DNA from: Symbiodinium natans
Taxonomy: Eukaryota > Sar > Dinophyceae > Suessiales > Symbiodiniaceae
Assembly (NCBI GenBank): GCA_905221605.1
Contig: CAJNDS010000898.1
Span: forward strand, 1-53,752
Length of the DNA stretch: 53,752 nt
Direction: 5' to 3'
Below are positions 32,668 through 44,930 of the stretch, piece by piece. The notes beneath the pieces were generated by a model. It was given only the letters and a program-made list of their open reading frames with translations. It did not search any database and was not told where the DNA came from. A program made the translations under genes and the position numbers. Every line of letters starts with the position of its first letter. Positions within the stretch are counted from its first letter, which is position 1.

Positions 32668-35660
32668 GGTGTGGAGGGAGGCATCTCAATGTGGCCTGTG
32701 CCTCCCTCTGGGTAGGGCGAGAACACTGCCAGTCTTTCAGCAGATGCCAAGCATGCCCCATCTATATATTGGCAACGTCTATTGATACATGAATCTCACT
32801 TCATGCTCCACACGGCCACACCCTTAACGACTCAAGGATTGTGAGAACGAATGGCCTCCCCTGCCTAGCACTATGGGATGCAATCCGCACGTGGGGTAGG
32901 TACGTGCGGGCTATGCATTCCGCACGTCGAATAGGTACGTGCTGGCTGCCCACCAGCGGACGCGTTGGCGCATAGCTCCGCTGTCATACGCCATAGCCAC
33001 AGGCGCGTTGGCCTCAAGGGCAGCCAGTAACTTGCCAGAAGCATAGCTGCCCCACACCTGGCCACTGGTGTGGAGGGAGGCATCTCAATGTGGCCTGTGC
33101 CTCCCTCTGGGTAGGGCGAGAAAAACGCCAGTCTTTCAGCACATGCCAAGCATGGCCCATCCATATTGGCACAGTCTATTCATACATGATTCCCACCTCA
33201 TGCTCCACACGGCCGCGCCCTCAACGACTCAAGGATTGTGAGAACGAATGGCCTCCCCTGCCTAGCACTATGGGATGCAATCCGCACGTGGGGTAGGTAC
33301 GTGCGGGCTATGCATTCCGCACGTCGAATAGGTACGTGCTGGCTGCCCACCAGCGGACGCGTTGGCGCATAGCTCCGCTGTCATACGCCATAGCCACAGG
33401 CGCGTTGGCCTCAAGGGCAGCCAGTAACTTGCCAGAAGCATAGCTGCCCCACACCTGGCCACTGGTGTGGAGGGAGGCATCTCAATGTGGCCTGTGCCTC
33501 CCTCTGGGTAGGGCGAGAAAAACGCCAGTCTTTCAGCACATGCCAAGCATGGCCCATCCATATTGGCACAGTCTATTCATACATGATTCCCACCTCATGC
33601 TCCACACGGCCGCGCCCTCGACGACTCAAGGATTGTGAGAACGAATGGCCTCCCCTGCCTAGCACTATGGGATGCAATCCGCACGTGGGGTAGGTACGTG
33701 CGGGCTATGCATTCCGCACGTCGAATAGGTACGTGCTGGCTGCCCACCAGCGGACGCGTTGGCGCATAGCTCCGCTGTCATACGCCATAGCCACAGGCGC
33801 GTTGGCCTCAAGGGCAGCCAGTAACTTGCCAGAAGCATAGCTGCCCCACACCTGGCCACTGGTGTGGAGGGAGGCATCTCAATGTGGCCTGTGCCTCCCT
33901 CTGGGTAGGGCGAGAAAAACGCCAGTCTTTCAGCACATGCCAAGCATGCCCCATCTATATTGGCACAGTCTATTCATACATGATTCCCACTTCATGCTCC
34001 ACACGGCCGCGCCCTCAACGACTCAAGGATTGTGAGAACGAATGGCCTCCCCTGCCTAGCACTATGGGATGCAATCCGCACGTGGGGTAGGTACGTGCGG
34101 GCTATGCATTCCGCACGTCGAATAGGTACGTGCTGGCTGCCCACCAGCGGACGCGTTGGCGCATAGCTCCGCTGTCATACGCCATAGCCACAGGCGCGTT
34201 GGCCTCAAGGGCAGCCAGTAACTTGCCAGAAGCATAGCTGCCCCACACCTGGCCACTGGTGTGGAGGGAGGCATCTCAATGTGGCCTGTGCCTCCCTCTG
34301 GGTAGGGCGAGAAAAACGCCAGTCTTTCAGCACATGCCAAGCATGCCCCATCTATATTGGCACAGTCTATTCATACATGATTCCCACTTCATGCTCCACA
34401 CGGCCGCGCCCTCAACGACTCAAGGATTGTGAGAACGAATGGCCTCCCCTGCCTAGCACTATGGGATGCAATCCGCACGTGGGGTAGGTACGTGCGGGCT
34501 ATGCATTCCGCACGTCGAAGAGGTACGTGCTGGCTGCCCACCAGCGGACGCGTTGGCGCATAGCTCCGCTGTCATACGCCATAGCCACAGGCGCGTTGGC
34601 CTCAAGGGCAGCCAGTAACTCGCCAGAAGCATAGCTGCCCCACACCTGGCCACTGGTGTGGAGGGAGGCATCTCAATGTGGCCTGTGCCTCCCTCTGGGT
34701 AGGGCGAGAAAAAAGCCAGTCTTTCACCACATGCCAAGCATGGCCCATCTATATTGGCACAGTCTATTCATACATGATTCCCACCTCATGCTCCACACGG
34801 CCGCGCCCTCAACGACTCAAGGATTGTGAGAACGAATGGCCTCCCCTGCCTAGCACTATGGGATGCAATCCGCACGTGGGGTAGGTACGTGCGGGCTATG
34901 CATTCCGCACGTCGAAGAGGTACGTGCTGGCTGCCCACCAGCGGACGCGTTGGCGCATAGCTCCGCTGTCATACGCCATAGCCACAGGCGCGTTGGCCTC
35001 AAGGGCAGCCAGTAACTTGCCAGAAGCATAGCTGCCCCACACCTGGCCACTGGTGTGGAGGGAGGCATCTCAATGTGGCCTGTGCCTCCCTCTGGGTAGG
35101 GCGAGAAAAACGCCAGTCTTTCAGCACATGCCAAGCATGCCCCATCTATATTGGCACAGTCTATTCATACATGATTCCCACTTCATGCACCACACGGCCG
35201 CGCCCTCAACGACTCAAGGATTGTGAGAACGAATGGCCTCCCCTGCCTAGCACTATGGGATGCAATCCGCACGTGGGGTAGGTACGTGCGGGCTATGCAT
35301 TCCGCACGTCGAATAGGTACGTGCTGGCTGCCCACCAGCGGACGCGTTGGCGCATAGCTCCGCTGTCATACGCCATGGCCACAGGCGCGTTGGCCTCAAG
35401 GGCAGCCAGTAACTTGCCAGAAGCATAGCTGCCCCACACCTGGTCAGTGGTGTGGAGGGAGGCATCTCAATGTGGTCTCTGCCTCCCTCTGGGTAAGGCG
35501 AGGAAAATGCCTTCTTTCAGCACATGCCAAGCATGGACTATGGTAATATGGCATAGTCTATTCCTACATGATTCCCACTAGCCCTCAATGACTCAAGGAA
35601 TGTGAGAATAGAACGAATGGCCTCCCCTGCCTAGGACTAGAGGATGCAATCCGCACGTGC
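32668..35660. repeat. 397-bp tandem satellite, about 7.5 copies
   Basis: Units start at about 32668, 33067, 33464, 33861, 34258, 34655 and 35052, with a diverged partial copy from 35449. Internal units differ by only a few bases; the first and last are more diverged. Each unit contains a shorter direct duplication (CCGCACGT...TAGGTACGTGC, twice, about 35 bp apart) and palindromic TACGTA/GCACGT motifs. Open frames recur every 397 bp on both strands, but each is closed by a stop within the unit and shows no known domain, so I read this as noncoding. It lies between minus-strand exons at 31.99 kb and 35.69 kb. Confidence 0.93.
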
Positions 35661-35689
35661 CGAACTCTAAACCCGAAGCCCACAAGTTA

Positions 35690-36838
35690 AACAAGCCAGA
35701 CCTAGTGGCTTCCGGCCAACTTCCTCCACCAGCCAGAATCGTAGTGGAACTGGTGGTGGGTCCTGGCCAGATACAGAGGCTCTTTGGGCTTACTACATGG
35801 CTAAGAATTCGAGGGGTTTCGGGGTTCAGAGGTTCAGAAGTTCAGGGTGCTGAGAGGCTTGGGGTTTATAGGCGTTTTGGGGTGAGGGATGAAGGTGCTG
35901 GCTGCGGGCCTGCGCTACAAATCTGGGTGATCATTGGAGCCCCACTGCTCAGCACAAGCCGGCCCATGTTATAGAGAGCCCCGAGCTTAGGGCTTAGGGT
36001 TTAGGGTTGAGGGTTTATAGGACTTAGGGTTTAATTTAATAAGCTGCCCTACTTGTATCAGAGATGACAGCGTTCGCCAGTTGTCGACGCCCTCTCTGGG
36101 TCCTAAGCAGCAGCCACGCCGCGCACAACAGAAGCCTTACCAGCCTGAAGCTCGCAATTTAACAGGGCTTAGGGTTTAGGGTCTAGGGGGCAGGAAAGCC
36201 TTCAACCTCGAAAACCTCCAAAGAGCAACTGCTTGCAAAACATGGGGGGGGCTTTCTTGTAATTCAACCCTAAACCCCAAACCTAAACACTAAACCCTAA
36301 AGCCATCCGGTAAGAGCCGCCTGGTCGTGCGAGGCCTCGCGCGGATCATACCTGAGCTTCTTTCGGGGGAAGGGACTCTTTAGGGAACGACCCCCCCCCC
36401 CCCGCTCTAAACTCCCCGCCCTAAACCCTAAACCCTAAACCCTGAACCCTAAACCCTAAACCCTAAAATCCCAGCACCGCCCCTGTCCGGAAAGACTCGA
36501 CCCTAGGCCCCTCCTCCTTAAGCCATACGGGGGAGTCTCTGAATTCTGGGGCCTTTTTGGGCACCCTCCGTATGATCAGAGAAAGCGAAAAAGTTAACCC
36601 TTTGTTCGTGAAAGCTTGGACCACGGATGTAATCTTGGAAACCCTAAACCTAAACCCTAAGCCCTAAACCATAAACCATAAAACCGTAAAGCGTAAACCC
36701 TAAACCCTAAACCCTAAACCCTAAACCCTAAACCCTAAACCCTAAACCCTAAACACCGACTCCTGGTGCAGTCGAAGGAGCTCCTCTAGCAGGGCCAGCG
36801 CAGTCTCCTCACGTGGAGTTTTCCATCTCTTTTGGGTC
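35690..36838 (-). CDS. Exons of a minus-strand gene, possibly the methyltransferase N-terminus
   Basis: Three islands with good frames. 5'->3': about 36838-36757 KRWKTPREETALALLEELLR then LHQES (GTGTTT donor); 36102-36053 PREGVDNWRTLSSLIQ, bounded by a TTAG acceptor and GTAGGG donor; about 35782-35690 SGQDPPPVPLRFWLVEEVGR then KPLGLA. The last island vaguely resembles the region just before the methyltransferase domain in TRM11 proteins. If so, the 397-bp satellite would lie in an intron of that gene. The link is speculative; the coding nature of the first two islands is better supported. At about 36312-36390 the plus strand reads PSGKSRLVVRGLARIIPELL, P-loop-like, but the minus-strand context argues against it. 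Confidence 0.45.
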
Positions 36839-36859
36839 AAATGGGCTTAAGTTTAAGGT

Positions 36860-37008
36860 TTAGGTTGTGGGTTTAGGGTTGTGGGGTTGTAGGGTTGTAG
36901 GGTTAGGTTGTGGGTTTAGGGTTGTAGGGTTGTAGGGTTGTAGGGTTGTAGGGTTGTAGGGTTGTAGGGTTGTAGGGTTGTAGGGTTGTAGAGTTGTAGG
37001 GTGTTTTG
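36860..37008 (+). repeat. TTGTAGGG array
   Basis: About fourteen tandem TTGTAGGG 8-mers flanked by TTGTGGG and TTTAGGG variants. Another local variant expansion. Confidence 0.9.
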
Positions 37009-37029
37009 GGTTGCTGGGCATCGCGGAGT

Positions 37030-40000
37030 CTTTGGCAACCCCCCCCCCCCCCTCGGCCCACTTTTGAACTCCCTGAAGCACCAACACAAAAACCACCTCA
37101 TGGAGGCCCTGAAGGGTTTAGGGTTTCGGGCTCCGGGTTTGTAATCCCCATACGGACACCCCCTTCTCAAAGCCGTGTGGCCCTGTTGCCCGACAACATG
37201 GGATTCAGGGGATGTTCCCAACATTGGGTATCAAGTTTGGGGTTTCCTATAGCAAAACATGTAGAGTTCTAGGGGCTTGCAAGTCCCAAGCCCAAAGCCT
37301 CAACCCCTAAAACCCAAAGACAAAAACTGCGACTTCGATGGCCTTCAAAAGCTGCTTTAGAAGGGTCAATTTACTTCAACCTCGTGCTTTTGAGATATCA
37401 TTCTGGCCATGCAAAGTTGTTTGTCTCAACAAGGCCCTGGTGTCCCACCCGCACCCAGCCTGAACGATAACCAAAGAAGGTTCGGAGCAGCCTCCCTCCC
37501 CCCCCCCCCCCCCCTGCAGAATAAGCCAACCAGGTTCGGAGCAGCAGCAATCATTCCCGTTTTGGGGCAGCAGAACCCCCCAGTCTCCTGCAAGCTTCGG
37601 AGCAGCAGACCCCTGGATTGCCAGGATGGCAGACACGACTGTTTCCTCGAAGGCTACGCCGCCCACGTGTGACGTACACTTGATGTGGCTCAAGTCTTTT
37701 AAGCAACCACAGGAGCGGCTACATTCCCGCACCGGGAGTCTTAGGTTCACATGTACAGCACTTATTAGGGTTTAGGGTTTAGGGTTTGGGTTTTAGGGTT
37801 TAGGGTGACATACGTACACGACACGAGCCTGTTCATCTGCCCTAGTACGCAGCCGTCGTGATGAGGCGTTGACAGCTGACAGCCGGATGACATCAAACCA
37901 CGCTTTGTGAATTCGCCCGCTAGGTCTTACTGTCAAATGCCTGTGACCAGCAAAACATAACCGACATCAATTGTCCGACGCCCAAAACATGCGATGAAGC
38001 TTTTTGGGACCCTTTCTTAAATCTTGAACCTTAAACCTTAAACCTTGAACCGTAAAGCCGCCCACGTTAACAAGTTCTCAAGCATTCTCGGGGCTCCGGA
38101 TGCTCCAAGCTCACCGTGCCCAAGGATTCAAAGCCTCTGCAGCCGTCATGCCACGCGAAAGATTCGAAGGGTGTGCCGTTAGGGTTTAGGGTTTAGGGTT
38201 TAGGGTTTAGGGTTTAGGGTTTAGGGTTTAGGGTTTAGGATTTAGGGCTTAGGGTTTAGGGTTTAGGGTCTCATGCGGGTTGAAAGAATACTACGAGTAC
38301 CGACCCTTCAATGAGGAGGTTCGGCGATTTTGGGGGCCCATTCTAAACCCTAAACCCTCAACCCTTAGATGGGCCGACTTCTGCGGTGCTTTGGGGTTCT
38401 AAGGCTTCTCAAAGAAGGGACACTTGGAGCTCGATCGTCCTTTGAAAACACACCCCCAATACCAAAGTCAGGCGCCCGCTCAGGATCTCATAATAGGGTT
38501 TAGGGTTTAGGGTTTCAGGGTTCAGGGTTCAGGGTTCAGGGTTCAGGGTTTAGGGTTTAGGGTTTAGGGTTTAGGGATCCTGTGATGTTCTGAAAAGCTG
38601 TTGTAACAGGTAGTGCAGCCTGTGCTTCGGCTTCCACTGGCTCACCCTGATTGCGACGACCCGACCCCAATACATTCAGAACCTTCCGCGTGCCAGCAAA
38701 CCTAAGCACAGAAGCCTCAAGTCCCCAAGCTCTGCGCCTCACAGTTCCATCCCTATGTCCCATGTTCAAGGACCTAACACCCCAAAGCCCTAAAAGCCCA
38801 AACCGTAACTTTTCCCCTAAACCCGAAACAGCTGAAACCTAAACCCTACCATGTTTCACCCCTAAACCCGGAACCCTAAAGTCTAAAGCCCTGAAACCTC
38901 AAACCCTGAATCCCCTTGCCGGGGCCTGTGTGGAAGAGCTCCTGCCGACAGGTCGTGGCTTGTTGGGGAGGGCAGCTCAACAGCCCTTGTGCCCAGAACT
39001 CCCCTGTTGAGGGGGGTGGGGTGGGGTTTGGGGTTTGGGGTTTGGGGTTTGGGGTTTAGGGTTTAGGGTTTAGGGTTTGGGGTTTAGGGTCTAGGGTGTA
39101 GGGCTGAAAAAGGGAGGGAGCTCGGGCTTCCATCAGGTCGGGAATGACCACCCCAGGTTGGGAATCTACGCCCCTCCATAGGAACACACACCAGCATTAG
39201 GGGGGTCTCGTTTTGCGGGAACTCTGATGAAACCCTAAACCCTGAACCCTAAACCCTGAACCCGAAACCCTATAGACCCGAAACCCGAAACCCGAAACCC
39301 GAAACCCTAAACCCGAAACCCGAAACCCGAAACCCTAAACCCTAAACCCTGAACCCAATCCCTAGCCCCTACGCAAGCCTCCACGGAGGCCCAGTCGGTG
39401 CGTGGCCCGTAGTGCACCGCACGTATACGAAGACGCCAAGGCTGGCGGAGAGCGTCTGGTCTAGGGTTTAGGGTTTAAGGCTTAGGGTTTAGGGTTTGGG
39501 GTTTAGGGTTTAGGATTATCAGATTATAGGGTTTTGGGGGTTGATCTTCGGTATTGTTTCCCCACCCGCCTGTGGGTCACGGGCGATGGAACTATAGGGT
39601 ACATATCATGAAGAGCTCACGAGTGAGATCGACCCCGGGTTTGCAACAAATTAGGCCCTGGGACGTCGGACCTACACATTGCTCCCCAATAACCAGGTGC
39701 AATCAACGGTTAAGCTTGAATCTTTATGTTGAAGCTAGCAAGCCGAAAAGGTTAAAGCTTCATTTTTGGCTCAGTTGCCCTACATCTCAAGACCCTTATG
39801 AACCCGAAGCCCGATCCTCCGACACCCCCAACCCCTTCGACGCTCCCTTACACCCCTCCCGACCCCCCCGCCTCCACCCCCAACCCCTTCGACGCTCCCT
39901 TACACCCCTCCCGACCCCCCCGTCTCTGCCCCCCCCCCTTTTTTCATTGCACAACTCCCACCTTCTGCCGCTTCTCGGGCGGCCACGCAGACAGTATTCC

Positions 40001-40590
40001 GACGCCTTCCGAGATGAATGTTCAGGAGTTGGGGCTTTGGAGTCTAAGACTTTGGGTTGAAGGTTTTGAGGCGCAGTTCAGGATTTGGGGTTTAGGGTTT
40101 ATGCTTGAGGGTTGAAGCTTTCAGTTCAGGAAAGGAGCGTTCCGGTTCTAGGGCTTTCGGGTATGGGACCATAATCAGCCTCGTAGACTCTAAGAGTTGT
40201 CTGGTTAGGCCCCCCCCCCTGTAGTTTCATTTCGAATGCAGTCTCTCATGGAAATCAGGACCCATCAAAAAGGGGGCGGAGGTTGATCGAACCATAAATC
40301 TCAGACCCAGCAAACCTACAACCTTCAATTCTGAAGGCCTGTTGGAGTCAGCTAATTTCAGAACCCAACCCGAAACCTGGATCATTCCCTCACCTGGCAC
40401 TTAACACTTCAAAATCGCATTGTGCTTGAAAACTGGCCCTCGAACCTATATACCACATGTATTTCAGGCATTTATTGACTTACTACCACTTTGAATCTTT
40501 ATCAACGTATTCTCAAGCATGTATCCTTACTCCATCAGCACGCCCCTAAAGGACCCTGAGCGCTAAGCCCTATAAAGCCTATAGGCCCCG
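37030..40590. other. Mostly repeats with weak exon-like islands
   Basis: A minus-strand island at about 37110-37055 reads GLHEVVFVLVLQGVQKWAE after a TTCAG acceptor. A minus-strand frame at 38557-38769 reads WGLEASVLRFAGTRKVLNVL and ends near a GTGAGC donor. A GGTTCGGAGCAGC motif recurs three times at 37480-37610. TTTAGGG arrays lie at 38180-38270, 38490-38575, 39020-39095 and 39470-39515; CCCGAAA variants at 39235-39355. A 54-bp direct duplication sits at about 39826-39930. No recognisable domain. Confidence 0.45.
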
Positions 40591-40595
40591 GCTTC

Positions 40596-40705
40596 TGCGG
40601 TAACCATAATATTATAAGGGCACCCTTTTTTGGGTTGGCTATTTTACAAAGGGAAGCCATAAACCCCCCCAAAAAAAGGGTAAAGGGCACCACTGGGCTA
40701 CCAAG
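40596..40705. mobile_element. Family A introner-like element, copy A2
   Basis: The right end (ACTGGGCTACCAAG) and the interior (AAGGGCACCC...GGGTTGGCTATTTTACAA, GGGTAAAGGGCACC) match the family. The left TIR is eroded. In the minus-strand sense an open exon (40810-40706) runs directly into the TIR. Confidence 0.75.
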
Positions 40706-40810
40706 TTTGCTGGCCTTGAAGTGCCAAGGCCTCCAAGGTCTCTGCAGATGCCAGGGGCCGGTAGGCGGCCTCGACAGCAGGGGCTCCGCTGTCTCGATCG
40801 GTGTTAGACG
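40706..40810 (-). CDS. Exon abutting family A element
   Basis: The minus-strand frame reads DRDSGAPAVEAAYRPLASAE then TLEALALQGQQT and stops being open exactly at the element's TIR, where GT in CTTG|GTAGCC offers a donor. After the element a CAG acceptor is followed by KPGPIGFIGLSAQG. Alanine/leucine-rich helix, no family recognised. It lies downstream of a terminal exon of another gene (40980-41055), so it starts or continues a different gene. Confidence 0.45.
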
Positions 40811-40833
40811 CGCTTTTTGGGTTGCAGGTTAAG

Positions 40834-40928
40834 GTACCAGAATGGGCTCTCAGGCCCTATAATCCCAATAATAAACCCTAGAAAGGGCCTTTTTGAGGGG
40901 TTATAGGGTATAATAGCCCGTCCTGGTA
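40834..40928. mobile_element. TIR element, single-copy family G
   Basis: About 95 bp with inverted ends (GGTACCAGAATGGGCT; AGCCCGTCCTGGTA, imperfect). It lies between the stop of one minus-strand gene (40980) and the next exon (40810). Confidence 0.55.
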
Positions 40929-40979
40929 GGGGACTTAGGGAGTTAGGGGTTTTTTGGGGATCTTCCGGGGATCAGGGGC

Positions 40980-41390
40980 TTAGCCTTTTGTAGTCATGGT
41001 TTTCTTCTTGTCGGTCTTCAGGTTCAGGTAGGTGAAGCCTTGGGGTTTGGGATGCCTGAAAGAAGAATGGCTTGCTTGTTACTGCAACTCCCTTCAACCT
41101 GCACGCCTCCCCAACCAGTGGACCAGAGCGCATTAAGGCACCCTAAACCCTATGCAACTTTTAAAGCCTCACAACTCAACCCCCCCCCAAAGAAATGGTA
41201 AGCCAAAGCCGAAAGTCCTACGTAAACTCCAAACCTTAAACCCCAAACCGTAATCCGTAAACCCCAAGTCCTAAACCCTACCATATAAATAAGCCCTAGC
41301 TCTAAACATCGCAGGGCCTTCAGCAGAACGCAGCGGCGAGCGGCTGCGCCCACCTCCTTGCGCCATTTCGCTCCCACAAGTCCAGGCTTT
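40980..41390 (-). CDS. 3' end of an unrecognised gene, two exons
   Basis: The terminal exon 41055-40980 is convincing: a strong polypyrimidine acceptor (CTTCTTTCAG), an uninterrupted frame HPKPQGFTYLNLKTDKKKTM then TTKG, and a TAA stop. Upstream, about 41390-41285 reads LVGAKWRKEVGAAARRCVLL then KALRC, a basic amphipathic stretch that ends near a GTAGGG donor. The tail is lysine-rich. No family recognised. The region between the two exons is noncoding. Confidence 0.5.
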
Positions 41391-42191
41391 TGGGTGCAGG
41401 GTTCAGGGTTTAGGGTTCAGGGTTTAGGGCTTCAGGGTTTAGGGCTTCAGGATCAGATTGGACTGGACCCTCCCCACAAACAGTTTTGGTATTGCGGTTT
41501 AGGGCTAGGGTTTCGGGGGGGTGAGTGAGGTGGGAGGAGAGGGGGGTGTGGGATAACCCTCAGGTCTCCCCTGGCCCCTAGCCCGTACTCCCTTACGAAC
41601 CCTTATACTCATTGTAACTGAGGGTTTTTCAGGCCAAACTCTCACCACCAACTCAAAATTTAGGACGTAAGGGGTTTTGGAGGTCAAAATGCCACTGCCT
41701 CGTCGTCGAACTCCTCATTGCGCAACTGCCACAACCTTAGACCCAACGATCTTCCCCCAGCACCGGCATCTGTGGGGACTTCTTGGTGTCGAGTGTTGTT
41801 TTTGGGGGTTGTGTGCATGGCCTTCTGTGCATGGGAGGGGAAAGGCAGGCATGCGCTGCACTAACTTGGTGCATCTTGGAACAGTGGCTGGTGCAAGTGG
41901 TCTCTCTGCCTCTCTTATTTGCAAACATGTTAGCACCCTAGAACCCTGAACCCTGAAACCCTGATGTGTAAAGCCCTAAACTCTACTCCCCTTAGAAGCT
42001 GAATAGAGATAATATTTTTAAATATCCTCTTTGTTTTTGCATAAACACAAATAGAAAAAATAATTCCCAAGGGGGATATAGTAAAGGGCCTAAGAACCTG
42101 AAAGCACTCTGGGCTCAAACCCTGAAAACTTCAGGCATCGCAACTGGGGCCGCCCAGCCGGCAGTGAGTTCCGACGCCCAGCGCCTGCGCT

Positions 42192-42330
42192 TTAGGGTTT
42201 AGGGTTTAGGGTTTAGGGTTTAGGGTTTGGGGTTTGGGGTTTGGGGTTTGGGGTTTGGGGTTTGGGGTTTGGGGTTTGGGGTTTGGGGTTTGGGGTTTGG
42301 GGTTTGGGGTTTGGGGCTTAGGGTTTAGGG
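42192..42330 (+). repeat. TTTAGGG array changing to TTTGGGG
   Basis: Five TTTAGGG units pass into about twelve perfect TTTGGGG units and back. Sharp variant boundary. Confidence 0.95.
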
Positions 42331-43480
42331 TTATTGGCTGCCAGGTTCGCTGGTTTCGGGTTCACGACACATTTTCAGGTTTGAGGGAAACGCTGGATCC
42401 GCTAGGGAAAGCTGTAGAATGCGCCGAAATGCTGCTTTTAACAATGTTCAACTATCCTATAGCCATGGCGACACCAATGCCCCAAATCAAAAACCACAAG
42501 CCCTACGAGGCCCGCAATCCCACAAAGATAAGGGGCTTTACAGGTCACACTGCACGACATGACGACCTAACCGATCGACCGCGCCCATTACGTTATCTTC
42601 AGAACCTAAACCCTAAGCCCTAAACCCTAGACCCTGAACCCTAAACCCTAAACCCTAAACCCCAAACCCTAAACCCTGAACCAGAAGAAAGGGTGCAAGA
42701 TCGCCCGGCCCTCTCTCTTCCTGTCTCTCTCGCTCTCCCTTTTCTCCCTTCGCTCTTGATGCCTTTCTTCATTCGGGGTACTTCCCAAAATCAGGGATGC
42801 CCTAGGATACCCCTAAAACCCTAAAACCCTAAAACCCTAAACCCTAAAACCCTAAACCCTAAACCCTAAACCCTAAACCCTAAACCCTAAACCCTAAACC
42901 CTAAACCCTAAACCCCACAAAAAAGGTTCCGGGTTTAGGGATTTACGCCGGAACCTGATCATGCAGGTTCCTGGAAACCGGCCTTGAGTCGGCGCTAATG
43001 GCTGGCAGGTCAACGACGCCCCCGGCAGAGCACAGCGAATCTGTCAACATTGTGCTTCTTGAGCGTACAGGGTGCAAGGGTGCTGTATGACCCTAAACCC
43101 TAAACCCTAAGCCCTAAACCCTAAACCCTAAACCCTAAGCCCTAAACCCCGCGAAGGGGGGGTGGTTGTCGTGCTTGCTTAGAGTTCAGGAGCGATTCAG
43201 AAGGGCCCCGCAACCTACTCTTCGGCAGCGAAGACCTCTATACGAGCTTAGCAACATAGACAAAACCTTAAGCCCGATGTTGTTGCTTGCTGGAAGGGTT
43301 TTAGGGCTAGTTTGGGGTTTAGGGTTACTCACGCGAGGAGGCTCCCTACTGAGATCCCTGCTCTTCAGCACACGCGGAGCCTTCGGACTGACGGTGTAGA
43401 TAGAAAAAAACTACACGAGCCTCCAGGCCACAAACAAGCACCGAATGCCCTAAACCCTATCGAATCACTTCCTCCCACGT

Positions 43481-43590
43481 GCCCTAAACCCTAAACCCTA
43501 AACCCTAAACCCTAAACCCTAAACCCTAAACCCTAAACCCTAAACCCTAAACCCTAAACCCTAAACCCTAAACCCTAAACCCTAAACCCT
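43481..43590 (-). repeat. Telomere-like CCCTAAA array
   Basis: About fifteen perfect units, interstitial. Confidence 0.97.
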
Positions 43591-44164
43591 ACGAAATCCC
43601 CCTTGGCTATGAAGGAACTCGCCGCCTCTTCGAGCGCCATGGGCACGACCTGCTCGCAAAACCCTTATAGCCTTATATCACGTGCAGACGCAGCAGGGTT
43701 TAGAGGGTCTAAGGTTTAGGGTTTATAGGGTTTAAGGTTTATGGGGTTTAAGGTTTACAGGGTTTAAGGTTTATACGGTTTGCAGGGGCTATAGGGTTTA
43801 AGGTTTAGGGTTTCTAGGGTTTAAGGTTTATAGGGTTTAAAGCGGTTAGAGGGTTTAAGGGTTTAGAGGGGTATAGGATTTAAGGTTTAGGGTTTAAGGT
43901 TTATAGGGTTTATAGGGGTCTAAGGTCTGAGGTTTAGAGCGATGCTGGGACTCAAAACGTTTGCATCCTGGCATGCTGAAGCTTTTTCAGTGGGGGGGGG
44001 GGGGGGCAACTGCTTGCTCTGTCCTCTGGCGCTTCCTCGACGGCTTTCTCCGAAAATCGAAAGACCAAATGTCAGAAGAATCAACCCCAAGACCCTCAAC
44101 CCGCACACTCTAAAACCCTAAACCCTAGATACCTTAAGCCCTAACCCTAAACCCTAAGCCCTAA

Positions 44165-44490
44165 AACCTAGCCCCCCCCCCCCCCCCCCAAAACAGCCCG
44201 CTGTGTCTCACGAACAGCACCACCTCCCTGACAGGTGCAGCAAGTAGCCCTGGACACCACAGCAGTAGGGTGGGCCTTAAGGCCGCCTGAGGCGCTAGAA
44301 GGCCCAGAAATCCAGTTAGGGTTTAGGGTTTAGGGTTTAGGGTTTAGGGTTTAGGGTTCAGGGTTTAGGGTTTAGGGTTCAGGGTTCAGGGTTCAGGGTT
44401 CGAAGACTTCGGGATCTGCTGTAGCAAGCGTAGCACATGTGTGTCGAAGGCTTTGGCTTTCCCAAACCCCTGGGCCCCTGGATGGAGCCT
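44165..44490 (-). CDS. Exon-like islands, one with a single CXXCXGXG motif
   Basis: About 44490-44401 reads GFGKAKAFDTHVLRLLQQIP then KSS in an open minus-strand frame. About 44290-44190 reads LKAHPTAVVSRATCCTCQGG then GAVRETQRA; the CCTCQGGG matches the CXXCXGXG zinc-binding pattern of DnaJ proteins, but only one copy is seen where DnaJ has four. A TTTAGGG array (44313-44400) separates the islands. Function unassigned. Confidence 0.35.
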
Positions 44491-44506
44491 TGAGGTTCAT
44501 TTGTTT

Positions 44507-44690
44507 GGGGTTTAGGGTTTAGGGTTTAGGGTTTAGGGTTTAGGGTTTAGGGTTTAGGGTTTAGGGTTTAGGGTTTAGGGTTTAGGGTTTAGGGTTTAAA
44601 GTTTAGGGTTTAGGGTTCTAAACCCTGAACCCTAAACCCTAAACCCTAAACCTTAAGCCTAAACCCTAAACCCTAAACCCTAAACCCAGT
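44507..44690. repeat. Head-to-head telomere-like junction
   Basis: About fourteen TTTAGGG units on the plus strand are followed directly (GGGTTCTAAACCC) by about eight CCCTAAA units. This is the arrangement expected of an end-to-end telomere fusion or of an inverted insertion. Confidence 0.9.
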
Positions 44691-44930
44691 CCTCCCAGGG
44701 GTCTGGGCTAGGGCTTGCAAACGGGCGGCGGAAACGGATGCAACTGCGGCTCGAACTCTGGAGACCTAGCAGCGAGATTCTCTTGAGGACTAGGGTCCCG
44801 GTCCCAGCGCAGGCTATGGGGTTTAGGGTTTAGGGTATAGGGTTCAGGGGCTTAGGCTTATAGAATATATAGCCTTGAGGCTTGGCGGGGAGACCCAGAC
44901 CCCTCGGAGGATCCAAAAGACGGAACCGGT

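Larger units (their letters stand above)
41400..44160. other. Repeat-dominated stretch
   Basis: TTTAGGG changes into about twelve TTTGGGG units at 42192-42330. CCCTAAA arrays lie at 42605-42680, 42810-42913, 43091-43150 and 43481-43590, and TTTATAGGG-type degenerate arrays at 43700-43930. A minus-strand island at about 43085-42960 (TMLTDSLCSAGGVVDLPAIS) may be coding. An open plus-strand frame at 41677-41949 has no recognisable domain. Confidence 0.6.

Noticed and set aside
32871-35465. Tandem ORFs of 68-97 codons recurring every 397 bp
   Set aside because: They are by-products of the satellite unit; stops close every unit and both strands are equally open.
32668-35660. CRISPR-like regular array
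   Set aside because: Units are contiguous 397-bp copies with no short repeats separated by unique spacers, and the genome is eukaryotic.
36312-36390. P-loop-like plus-strand peptide (SGKSRLVVRGL)
   Set aside because: The preceding Walker A glycines are missing, the frame is short, and surrounding exons are on the other strand.
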